A model generated the notes under the pieces. The model had not been told where the DNA came from. It saw nothing but the letters and a program-made list of their open reading frames with translations, and ran no database searches. The position numbers and the translations under genes were made by a program. A stretch of DNA of 21,166 bases from JALSRY01 sp964428275 (GTDB lineage Bacteria > Planctomycetota > Phycisphaerae > UBA1845 > Fen-1342): positions 1 to 21,166 of the forward strand of contig CAYRXN010000064.1 in the NCBI GenBank assembly GCA_964428275.1. The letters run 5' to 3'. Shown here one piece after another: positions 13,553-20,337 of the stretch. Within the stretch, counting starts at the first letter, position 1. Each line of letters begins with the position of its first letter.

Positions 13553-14251
13553 ATGAATCGCCAGGCCGAACGAGTAGTCTCTGCGGCGACCGATAGACGC
13601 GCAGCCCGCGAGCAACGCCGGGTCCGTGAGGCGCGGGCCGCGCTGCGACACCTGAGCCGCGCCGACGACCGCCTGGCGGCGATCATCAAGCGCGTCGGTC
13701 CCCATCGTCCGATAATCACGCCCAATCCGTTCGCGGCCCTGGTCGGGTCGATTCTTCAGCAGCAGATCTCGATGTCGGCGGCGGCGGCGGTCCATAAGCG
13801 GCTCCGCGCAGCCTGTGCGAATAAACGGATCACGCCGACGAGCATTCTGGCGCTGTCGCAAGACGAGTTGCGCGCCGCGGGGATCTCGCGTCAGAAAGCG
13901 GCCTACCTTCACTCGCTGGCCGAACATTTTGCCTCGGGGACACTCAGCACGCGAAAGCTTCGGCGGATGTCGGACGAGGAAGTGATCGAGGCGACCACGC
14001 GCGTCAGGGGCGTGGGGCGCTGGACGGCGGAAATGCTGCTCATTTTCTGTCTGGAGCGGCCGGACGTCTGGCCCATCGACGACCTCGGACTGCGGAAGGC
14101 AGTCCGTAACTTTTTGGGAATCAAAGACTTGCCCGACGTCGCCACGATGAATGCGGTCGGCGAGCCGTTTCGGCCTTATCGGACGTATGCGAGCTGGTAT
14201 CTCTGGCGGTCGCTCGAAGGGCCGCTGATGCCGGGGGTCGCGGTGATCTGA
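13553..14251 (+). CDS. DNA-3-methyladenine glycosylase, AlkA/HhH-GPD type
   Basis: A 232-residue HhH-GPD glycosylase that should remove alkylated bases such as 3-methyladenine in base-excision repair. The start is ATG 13553, with GAGG seven bases upstream. Typical segments are NPFAALVGSILQQQIS (55-73), ISRQKAAYLHSLAEHF (111-126), the helix-hairpin-helix VRGVGRWTAEMLLIF (151-165), and WPIDDLGLRKAV (173-184). Asp177 in the last corresponds to the catalytic Asp of E. coli AlkA. The protein lacks the N-terminal TATA-box-like domain of E. coli AlkA and the four-Cys iron-sulfur cluster of the MutY/Nth branch. Substrate range cannot be read from sequence. The next gene starts 65 bases on, with its own ribosome site. 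Confidence 0.92.
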   Translation: MNRQAERVVSAATDRRAAREQRRVREARAALRHLSRADDRLAAIIKRVGPHRPIITPNPFAALVGSILQQQISMSAAAAVHKRLRAACANKRITPTSILALSQDELRAAGISRQKAAYLHSLAEHFASGTLSTRKLRRMSDEEVIEATTRVRGVGRWTAEMLLIFCLERPDVWPIDDLGLRKAVRNFLGIKDLPDVATMNAVGEPFRPYRTYASWYLWRSLEGPLMPGVAVI

Positions 14252-14315
14252 TGGGCGGCGTGCGAGCAGCGCGATCCGACATAAGGGCCGACCAGGGATT
14301 GCAGGAGGCGTTGTC

Positions 14316-15548
14316 GTGAATCTGGTTCTGTTCGAGGATGAGGGCTACGAGCGGCTCTTGCCGCTGGTTTGGCTGCGACCCGCGTGGCAGCTTCGCTGCG
14401 GGCGCGATCGGCTGATCGACAAGATCAGGACGCACCTCGGCGCGCGGATCGTTGGGGCGCTGTGTCGGCCGGAGCTTCGGGATGTGGTGGCCGACGAGCT
14501 CGAGCTGGATGCCCGGGAGCCCAGCGAACCGGTCACGCTGGTCAACGCCCGGCTGCTGGTTCGCGGCGACGTGGCCCCTCCCGCGGCGGGGGCGGCCTGG
14601 GTCTGCGATGATGAGATCCTGGCGGCGACGGTTGCGCCCGAGGCGTTCGAGACGCTGGACGCCGGGATGTTCCTCGATCCGCGGCGTCGGGCCGACTGGG
14701 TCGCGCGGCTGCGGCCCGAAGGGCCGCCCGCCGAGGTTGGCCTGATTCGCTATCCGTGGGACCTGATCGGAGCCAACGAAGCCGAGCTGCGCCGACAATG
14801 TGTCGCGGGCGGGCGGACGGACGGCGAGGTCCACCCGGCAGCGCATCTGCTCAATCCCGGCGAAATCCACGTCGGGGCCGGGACGCGGATCGGCCCGGGC
14901 GTCGTGCTCGACGCCGAGCAGGGTCCGATTCACATCGACACCGGCGTGCGGATCGAGCCGCACGTGGTCGTGCAGGGGCCGTGTTTCATCGGGCGTGATT
15001 CGATCGTTCGGGCTGGCGCCGTGCTCCGCGAGGCGATGAGCATCGGGCCGGTCTGTCGCGTCGGTGGCGAGTGTGCCGCGAGCATCTTCCAGGGGTATGC
15101 CAACAAGCAGCACGACGGGTTTCTCGGCCACAGTTTCGTCGCCTGCTGGGTGAACATCGGGGCGGACACGGTCACGAGCGACCTGAAGAACACCTACGGA
15201 ACGATTCGCGTCGCGATCAACGGGGAGCCGGTCGAGAGCGGCCAGCGGTTCGTCGGATCGTGCATCGGCGACCATTCCAAGACCGGGATCGGGACGATCC
15301 TGCCGACGGGGTGCGTGATCGGTGTCGCCTCCAACGTCTTCACGCAGGCCGGCGTGCCGAAATTCGTCCCCTCGTTTGCCTGGCTGACGATGGACGGCAT
15401 GACGCACTACCGCGTCGACAAGGCCATCGAAATCGCGCGCACGGTGATGAGCCGGCGGGAATGCGACCTTACGGACGCGCAGGCGGCGCTGCTGCGCACC
15501 GTGGCCGACCAGGCCCGCGCCGTGGAGGCCGCGGGCTGGGGGAAGTGA
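14316..15548 (+). CDS. GlmU-like bifunctional UDP-GlcNAc pyrophosphorylase/acetyltransferase (alternative family)
   Basis: A 410-residue protein started at GTG 14316, with GGAGG seven bases upstream. Residues 1-150 are the nucleotidyltransferase-like half, opening LVLFEDEGYERLLPLVWLRP and CGRDRLIDKIR. This is the pattern of the alternative GlmU family (TIGR03991) and lacks the canonical LxAGxGTRM loop. Residues about 172-350 form a left-handed beta-helix of hexapeptide repeats. They include NKQHDGFLGHS and VNIGADTVTSDLKNTYG. His266 aligns with the catalytic acetyltransferase His of E. coli GlmU. The expected product is UDP-N-acetylglucosamine for peptidoglycan, lipopolysaccharide or other glycans. 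Family placement is firm; which of the two activities remains is not visible. Confidence 0.87.
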   Translation: MNLVLFEDEGYERLLPLVWLRPAWQLRCGRDRLIDKIRTHLGARIVGALCRPELRDVVADELELDAREPSEPVTLVNARLLVRGDVAPPAAGAAWVCDDEILAATVAPEAFETLDAGMFLDPRRRADWVARLRPEGPPAEVGLIRYPWDLIGANEAELRRQCVAGGRTDGEVHPAAHLLNPGEIHVGAGTRIGPGVVLDAEQGPIHIDTGVRIEPHVVVQGPCFIGRDSIVRAGAVLREAMSIGPVCRVGGECAASIFQGYANKQHDGFLGHSFVACWVNIGADTVTSDLKNTYGTIRVAINGEPVESGQRFVGSCIGDHSKTGIGTILPTGCVIGVASNVFTQAGVPKFVPSFAWLTMDGMTHYRVDKAIEIARTVMSRRECDLTDAQAALLRTVADQARAVEAAGWGK

Positions 15549-15567
15549 CGGACCGAGCGCGGGATCA

Positions 15568-15589
15568 CGAGTCCTCCGGTCGAGACTCG
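15568..15589 (+). terminator. Candidate hairpin after GlmU-like gene
   Basis: CGAGTC pairs with GACTCG around a 10-base loop, 20 bases past the stop codon. There is no T run. The position suits a transcription end; the stem is only moderate. Confidence 0.4.
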
Positions 15590-15698
15590 GTCTCACAAGT
15601 GACCCGACCCTGCGCACGCGCATCCAGGTGGGGCGGTTGCATCACGTTGGGGATGCGCCCCGTGCCCAGGTCTGCTCCTCAGCGACACGATGGATAGC

Positions 15699-15733
15699 GA
15701 ATGGAGAATGCCGAATGGCGAATGGCGAATGGC
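15699..15733. repeat. 7-bp tandem repeat (GAATGGC)5
   Basis: Five consecutive heptamers: GAATGGA, GAATGCC, then GAATGGC three times. Because seven is not a multiple of three, all frames cycle; a forward frame reads as repeats of NGEWRMA. Such heptamer arrays occur in intergenic DNA, and nothing suggests translation here. Confidence 0.8.
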
Positions 15734-15796
15734 CTTTCGCTCGCTCGTCGCCTTGTTGCCTCCGCCACTCCGTCCCTCTGTCCCTCTGCGCCTACG

Positions 15797-15815
15797 TGCC
15801 TCGTTGCTTTCGTCC
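15797..15815. repeat. Dispersed 19-base element, copy B
   Basis: TGCCTCGTTGCTTTCGTCC differs from the copy at 4210-4228 at one base. Just before it are two copies of GTCCCTCT (15773-15788). Both copies are in the same orientation on the plus strand. Confidence 0.6.
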
Positions 15816-15878
15816 CCGCGGTCCTCGATTCCAGTTATCTCAGAGCCCGGCCCACGGGGGCTTCAGTCCTTCTCGAAG

Positions 15879-15898
15879 CCACCGCCTTGAGGCGGTGG
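15879..15898. repeat. Strong REP-like hairpin
   Basis: CCACCGCC-TTGA-GGCGGTGG is a perfect 8-bp stem with a 4-base loop. It is too far from the GlmU-like stop (about 330 bases) to be its main terminator and 144 bases before the gyrA promoter box, so it is more likely part of the intergenic repeat cluster. Confidence 0.5.
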
Positions 15899-16018
15899 TG
15901 GTCTGCCAGTTCACACGCTTCGGCTCGGAGGTCGGTCCGGGAGTGGCTGCCCCCCAGAGATTGAAGGTTGGCCCAAGCTTCTGGTCGCGCCGCCGCGGCG
16001 TTTGCGCCGGCGGCGCTG

Positions 16019-16095
16019 GTGCGGAAACGCGCGAAAACCCTTATAATTCGCGTGTTTGGCGCGGCCGCGGCGCTGCGGCCGGCTGGTGAGCCGGC
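16019..16095 (+). promoter_or_regulatory. Candidate gyrA promoter and leader hairpin
   Basis: A consensus TATAAT stands at 16042-16047 in an otherwise GC-rich spacer, 103 bases before the gyrA ATG. The hexamer 17 bases upstream (GTGCGG, 16019-16024) is a poor -35. Downstream, GCCGGCT-GGTG-AGCCGGC (16078-16095) forms a 7-bp stem in what would be the 5' leader and might affect gyrA expression. The perfect -10 makes the promoter plausible. Confidence 0.45.
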
Positions 16096-16149
16096 GCGGC
16101 GCGGACCCGGGGGATCGCTGGCCGGCGTGAACGCGGACATGGAACCGAA

Positions 16150-18804
16150 ATGAGCGAAACGCAAGAAAGCAGGAACATCACCACGCCGATCGCGCGGGAG
16201 ATGCAGGAGTCGTATCTGACCTACGCCATGAGCGTCATCATGGCCCGGGCGCTGCCCGACGTGCGCGACGGGCTCAAGCCCTCGCAACGCCGCATCCTCG
16301 TGGCCATGAACGACCTCAACCTGCGCCCCAACGCCAAGCACCGCAAGTGCGCGAAGATCTCCGGCGATACCAGCGGCAACTACCATCCCCACGGCGATAC
16401 GGTCATCTACCCCACGCTCGTCCGCATGGCCCAGGAATGGAGCATGCGCTACCGCCTGATCGACCCCCAGGGCAATTTCGGCAGCATCGACGGCGACCCG
16501 CCCGCAGCGATGCGCTATACCGAGGCGCGCCTGGCCCCGCCGGCCGCCGAGATGCTCGCCGACCTCGACAAGGAAACGGTCGATTTCGAGGACAACTTCG
16601 ACGGCACCCGCAAGGAACCGGTCGTTCTGCCCAGCCGCTTCCCCAACCTGCTCGTCAACGGCTCGGAGGGGATCGCGGTCGGCATGGCCACGCGGCTGCT
16701 GCCCCACAACCTGGGCGAGATCTGCGAGGCGGTCGTCGCGGTCATCGACAACCCCGAAATCACGACCGACGAGCTGATGAAGATCGTTCCCGGTCCGGAC
16801 TTCCCCACCGGCGGCGTGATCTGCGGCACGCAGGGCATCCGCGACGCGATCGAAACCGGACGCGGCTCGCTCACCGTCCGCGGCGTGCTGCACACCGAGC
16901 AGACCAAGTCGGGGCGCACGATGATCGTCGTGGACGAGATCCCCTACGGCGTGCTGCTGCCCACGATCAAGGACCGCCTGATCGACGCGATCCAGAACGG
17001 CACGATCAAGGGCATCGACGACCTGCGCGACGAGTCGGGCCGCAAGAAGATGGTGCGGCTGGTCATCACGCTCAAGAAAGACGCCAACGAGGCGGTGGTC
17101 ATCAACCAGCTCTGGAAATACACGCCGCTGCAAACCAACATCCACGCGAGCAACGTGGTGCTGGTCAATCGCGTCCCCAAGACGCTCAACCTGCGGCAGC
17201 TCATCGAGCATTTCATCCAGCATCGCGTCGTGGTGATTCGGCGGCGCACGCAGTTCCTGCTGCGCAAGGCCCGCCAGCGCGCCCACGTGCTCGAAGGGCT
17301 GATCCTGGCCGTGGCCGACATCGACGAGATCATCCAGCTCATCAAGGAATCGCCGGACGTGGACACCGCGCGGCAACGACTGATGGACAAACCGCTGCGG
17401 CTCAGCGAGCTGGCGACGGTGGTGAAGCTGCTGCCCGAGGCGTTCGTCGCCCGGGCCACCGGACAGGACATGCACCTGACCCATACCCAGGCCAACGCGA
17501 TTCTGGCGATGCAGTTGCGCCGCCTGACCGGTCTGGAGATCGAGCAGCTCGCCCAGGAATACGCGCGGCTGACCGGCGAAATCGCCGATTACGAGCTGAT
17601 CCTCAGCGACGAGCGGCGCGTGCTCGATATCGTCTGCGAGGACATGCGCGAGATCAAGAGCAGGTACGCCGACGAGCGGCGAACGCGCATCGCCGGCGCG
17701 GTGCGCGATCTGGGCATGGACGAGCTGATCGAGCAGGAAGACGTCGTCGTGACGATCTCGCACCAGGGCTACATCAAGCGCGTGCCGGCCAAGACCTACC
17801 GCAGCCAGGGCCGCGGCGGCAAGGGCGTCCGCGGGACCGAGAACAAGGACAACGACTTCATCGAGCACGTGCGCGTCGCTTCGACGCACGACTACCTGCT
17901 CGTGTTCACCAACCGCGGCCGCGTCTACTGGCTGCGCGTCTACGACATCCCCAGCATGCAGCGGACCGCCCGCGGCAGAGCACTGGCCAACCTGGTCACC
18001 ATGCAGCCCAACGAACACCACATGGCCGTGCTCAAGGTCTCCGAGTTCGAGGAGAACTTCGTCTTCTTCGCCACCCAGCGCGGCATCGTGAAAAAGACGC
18101 CGCTGTCGGCGTTTTCGCGGCCGCGCTCCAGCGGCATCCAGGCGATCACGCTCGACCCGGATGACTCGCTCATCAAGGTCTCGCTCTCGAGCGGGGACGA
18201 TCAGATCGTGCTCGGCACCCGCGGCGGCATGGCCTGCCGCTTCCGCGAGTCCGACGTGCGGGCGATGGGCCGCACGGCCCGCGGCGTCCGCGGGATCGAC
18301 CTCAAGCCCGGTGACGCCGTCGTCGATATGGCCGTCATCACGCCCGGCATGAGCCTGCTGACCGTCTGCGAACGCGGCTACGGCAAACGGACCGACATCG
18401 AGGCGTACCGGCTCACCCGGCGCGGCGGCAAGGGCGTCATCAACATCAAGACCACCGAGCGCAACGGCCCGGTCGTCGCCCTGCGGCCCGTGACCGACCA
18501 CGACTCGCTCATGCTCATCACCGCCAAGGGAATCCTGCTGCGGACCACGATCGACCAGCTGCGCGAAATCGGGCGGGCCACGCAGGGGGTGCGCCTGATC
18601 CGGGTGGACGAGGACGATCGCGTCGTCGCCGTCGCTCGCATCGCCAACGGCGACGAGGAACAGGACGACAACGAAAAAAACGCCCAGCCTTCGGCGATCG
18701 AGGAAGACGCGGCCGCTGGCGCAGACCCCACCGGTCCGGGCGGCCCGCCCGCGGCGCCGGCCGGCAACAACGGCGAGCCCGACACCGCCGGGGATCGTTC
18801 GTAG
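16150..18804 (+). CDS. gyrA: DNA gyrase subunit A
   Basis: An 884-residue GyrA, the breakage-reunion subunit of the enzyme that introduces negative supercoils. The start ATG 16150 has only a weak ribosome site (GGACATGGAACCGAA upstream). The catalytic Tyr is Tyr123 in AAMRYTEARL, with Arg122 beside it. Residues 1-510 form the winged-helix, tower and coiled-coil part. The C-terminal beta-pinwheel contains the GyrA box QGRGGKG (554-560), which marks gyrase rather than ParC. The quinolone pocket reads HPHGDTVIYPTLVRMAQ, so Thr84 and Pro88 stand where E. coli has Ser83 and Asp87. The tail from about 830 is acidic and then Pro/Gly/Ala-rich, as in many GyrA proteins. gyrB is not adjacent. Confidence 0.98.
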   Translation: MSETQESRNITTPIAREMQESYLTYAMSVIMARALPDVRDGLKPSQRRILVAMNDLNLRPNAKHRKCAKISGDTSGNYHPHGDTVIYPTLVRMAQEWSMRYRLIDPQGNFGSIDGDPPAAMRYTEARLAPPAAEMLADLDKETVDFEDNFDGTRKEPVVLPSRFPNLLVNGSEGIAVGMATRLLPHNLGEICEAVVAVIDNPEITTDELMKIVPGPDFPTGGVICGTQGIRDAIETGRGSLTVRGVLHTEQTKSGRTMIVVDEIPYGVLLPTIKDRLIDAIQNGTIKGIDDLRDESGRKKMVRLVITLKKDANEAVVINQLWKYTPLQTNIHASNVVLVNRVPKTLNLRQLIEHFIQHRVVVIRRRTQFLLRKARQRAHVLEGLILAVADIDEIIQLIKESPDVDTARQRLMDKPLRLSELATVVKLLPEAFVARATGQDMHLTHTQANAILAMQLRRLTGLEIEQLAQEYARLTGEIADYELILSDERRVLDIVCEDMREIKSRYADERRTRIAGAVRDLGMDELIEQEDVVVTISHQGYIKRVPAKTYRSQGRGGKGVRGTENKDNDFIEHVRVASTHDYLLVFTNRGRVYWLRVYDIPSMQRTARGRALANLVTMQPNEHHMAVLKVSEFEENFVFFATQRGIVKKTPLSAFSRPRSSGIQAITLDPDDSLIKVSLSSGDDQIVLGTRGGMACRFRESDVRAMGRTARGVRGIDLKPGDAVVDMAVITPGMSLLTVCERGYGKRTDIEAYRLTRRGGKGVINIKTTERNGPVVALRPVTDHDSLMLITAKGILLRTTIDQLREIGRATQGVRLIRVDEDDRVVAVARIANGDEEQDDNEKNAQPSAIEEDAAAGADPTGPGGPPAAPAGNNGEPDTAGDRS

Positions 18805-18805
18805 C

Positions 18806-19705
18806 GTGGGCGGGTCGGTGCGGTCAGCGCGTCGCGCCGCTCCTTGCCGCTTGCGGGCAAGCGCGGGCCGGTCGTGCCGGCGGCGGGTTGGGGGGGCGGC
18901 GGGGTTGCTGGTGCTCGCCGGGGCGATGGGGACGCTGGGTTGTCAGGCCCCGTCGAGCCTGACGAGTCCGGCGCGTTATCGCCACGGGCTGGTGCTCATC
19001 CTGCCGGGGATCGAGGGACGCAGCCTCTGGAACCGCAACATCGCCGTCGGCCTGGACAAAGGCGGCATCCGCTCGGCGATCGAAATCCAGGATTGGACCA
19101 CCGGCGTGCCGGGCAACTTCGTCGCCAACCTGACCGACCTCGACCGCAACCTCCAGCAGGCCCGCCTCATCGCGCGGCGGGTCGTCGCGTACGAAACCGA
19201 GCATCCCGATCGCCCGGTTCATCTGATCGGCCACTCCGGCGGCGGCGGAATGGTGGTCCTGACGCTCGAAGCGCTGCCCCCGGGGCGGGTCGTGGACGGG
19301 GCGATTCTGCTGGCGGCGGCGATTTCGCCCGACCACGACATGACCGTGGCGCTGCGGCGGACGCGCTGGGGCCTCTGCAATTTCTACTCGCCACGCGACG
19401 TGACCTTGCTTAAAGTGGGCACGTCGCTGCTCGGGCCGATCGACCGCCGGTACGGTCCGGCGGCCGGGGCCGTCGGGTTTCGCATTCCGGCCGACCTCGA
19501 CGCGAGCGGCCGCAGGCTCTACGAGCAGCGTTTGCGGCAGATCGGCTGGTCCGAGCGGTTGCGGCCGTTCGGGGCGGACGGCACGCACACCGGCTGGGCG
19601 TCGCGGAAGTTCGCCCAGACCTACCTGGCGCCGCTGATCCTCGAACACGAGGCGGCGCGGGCGGCGCTGCCCGGGTCCGTCCGAGCGGCTGCCGGCGGCT
19701 GGTAG
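18806..19705 (+). CDS. Putative exported alpha/beta hydrolase
   Basis: A 299-residue protein starting at GTG 18806, two bases after the gyrA stop, with no good ribosome site; GTG 18818 is an alternative. A basic leader (about 1-28) precedes a hydrophobic segment GLLVLAGAMGTLGC, which may be a lipoprotein signal with Cys46, although its lipobox is imperfect (Thr at -3). The body is an alpha/beta hydrolase: LVLILPGIEG near residue 62 for the oxyanion region, GHSGGG with nucleophile Ser144, and GTHTGW near residue 255 for the catalytic His. An Asp partner is not obvious. Substrate is unknown. A 6-bp hairpin at 18843-18861, inside the leader, might instead be the end of the gyrA transcript, which would leave this gene with its own promoter further left or with read-through only. 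Confidence 0.75.
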   Translation: MGGSVRSARRAAPCRLRASAGRSCRRRVGGAAGLLVLAGAMGTLGCQAPSSLTSPARYRHGLVLILPGIEGRSLWNRNIAVGLDKGGIRSAIEIQDWTTGVPGNFVANLTDLDRNLQQARLIARRVVAYETEHPDRPVHLIGHSGGGGMVVLTLEALPPGRVVDGAILLAAAISPDHDMTVALRRTRWGLCNFYSPRDVTLLKVGTSLLGPIDRRYGPAAGAVGFRIPADLDASGRRLYEQRLRQIGWSERLRPFGADGTHTGWASRKFAQTYLAPLILEHEAARAALPGSVRAAAGGW

Positions 19706-19824
19706 GCCGGGGCGTTTCTCGCCGCGGGCGGGTCCGGCGACGTAAACACGCGCCCCGACCGGTCGGCGGGCGCGGACGGTTTCAATTCGATGGCAGGCAC
19801 AAGAAAGAAGGTGAGGGAACACCC

Positions 19825-20262
19825 ATGGCGACCGTGCGAAAAATCCTGGAGAGGAAGGGGCATACGGTTCACAGCGTCCAGGCGGAAGACTCGGTGCTCG
19901 ACGCGGCGCGGCTGATGAACGAGCGGCGGATCGGCGCCCTGGTCGTCGTCCGCGGCCACAAGGTCATCGGCATCTTCACCGAGCGCGACGTCCTCAACCG
20001 GATCGTCGCCCAGCAGCGCGACCCGGCCAGCGCGAAGGTTCAGGACGTCATGACGACGCCGGTGGAGTGCGTCTCGCCCGAGGCGAGCCGTGCCGAATGC
20101 CGCCACATCATGCGCGAGAAGCGCATCCGCCACCTGCCGGTGGTCGAAGACGAGCGGCTGGTCGGCATCATCTCGATCGGCGACATCGTCGAAGACGAGG
20201 GCGCGGCGCAGCAGGAAACGATCCGGCACCTGTACAAGTACATGAACATCGACTGGAAGTAG
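19825..20262 (+). CDS. Tandem CBS-domain protein
   Basis: A 145-residue stand-alone CBS-pair protein started at ATG 19825, with GAGGG seven bases upstream. The first CBS motif is at about 8-60 (TVHSVQAEDSVLDAARLMNE, IGALVVVRGHKVIGIFTERD) and the second at about 73-128 (DVMTTPVECVSPEASRAECR, IRHLPVVEDERLVGIISIGD). CBS pairs bind adenosyl nucleotides (AMP, ATP, SAM) and act as energy or redox sensors, often on a partner enzyme. There is no enzyme domain here, and neither neighbour is an obvious target. It is the last gene of the plus-strand run and is followed by a hairpin. Confidence 0.93.
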   Translation: MATVRKILERKGHTVHSVQAEDSVLDAARLMNERRIGALVVVRGHKVIGIFTERDVLNRIVAQQRDPASAKVQDVMTTPVECVSPEASRAECRHIMREKRIRHLPVVEDERLVGIISIGDIVEDEGAAQQETIRHLYKYMNIDWK

Positions 20263-20307
20263 CCGCGGGACGAGGTGGCCGATGCGCATGTGCGTCGGCG
20301 TCGCGGC
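20262..20307. terminator. Shared hairpin between convergent CBS and DUF819 genes
   Basis: An inner stem GCCGATGCG-CATG-TGCGTCGGC (20278-20299; nine pairs, two of them G-T) is enclosed by GCCGCG/CGCGGC. It fills most of the 75 bases between two convergent genes, where a bidirectional terminator is expected. It lacks a T run on either side. Confidence 0.5.
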
Positions 20308-20337
20308 TGCGCGCGCGAGGATACGTCGTTGCGCTGC

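Larger units (their letters stand above)
15549..16149. other. 600-base spacer with repeats, upstream of gyrA
   Basis: No supported gene. From left to right it holds a hairpin at 15568-15589, five 7-bp repeats at 15699-15733, tandem TCCGTCCCTCTGTCCCTCTG-type sequence followed by the dispersed 19-base element at 15797-15815, a strong hairpin at 15879-15898, and the gyrA leader with a TATAAT box. A 61-codon frame at 15968-16153 has no ribosome site and overlaps the gyrA start. Confidence 0.65.

Noticed and set aside
14121..15623. 500-codon open frame antisense to the GlmU-like gene
   Set aside because: A low-complexity Arg/Asp/Pro mirror frame with no ribosome site; the opposite strand encodes a recognised enzyme.
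15968..16153. 61-codon frame ending at the gyrA start
   Set aside because: No ribosome site, no similarity, and the gyrA TATAAT box lies inside it.
15835..18501. 888-codon open frame antisense to gyrA
   Set aside because: It mirrors the gyrA codons in GC-rich DNA, is rich in Asp/Val/His/Arg without domains, and extends into the repeat spacer. gyrA on the other strand is certain.
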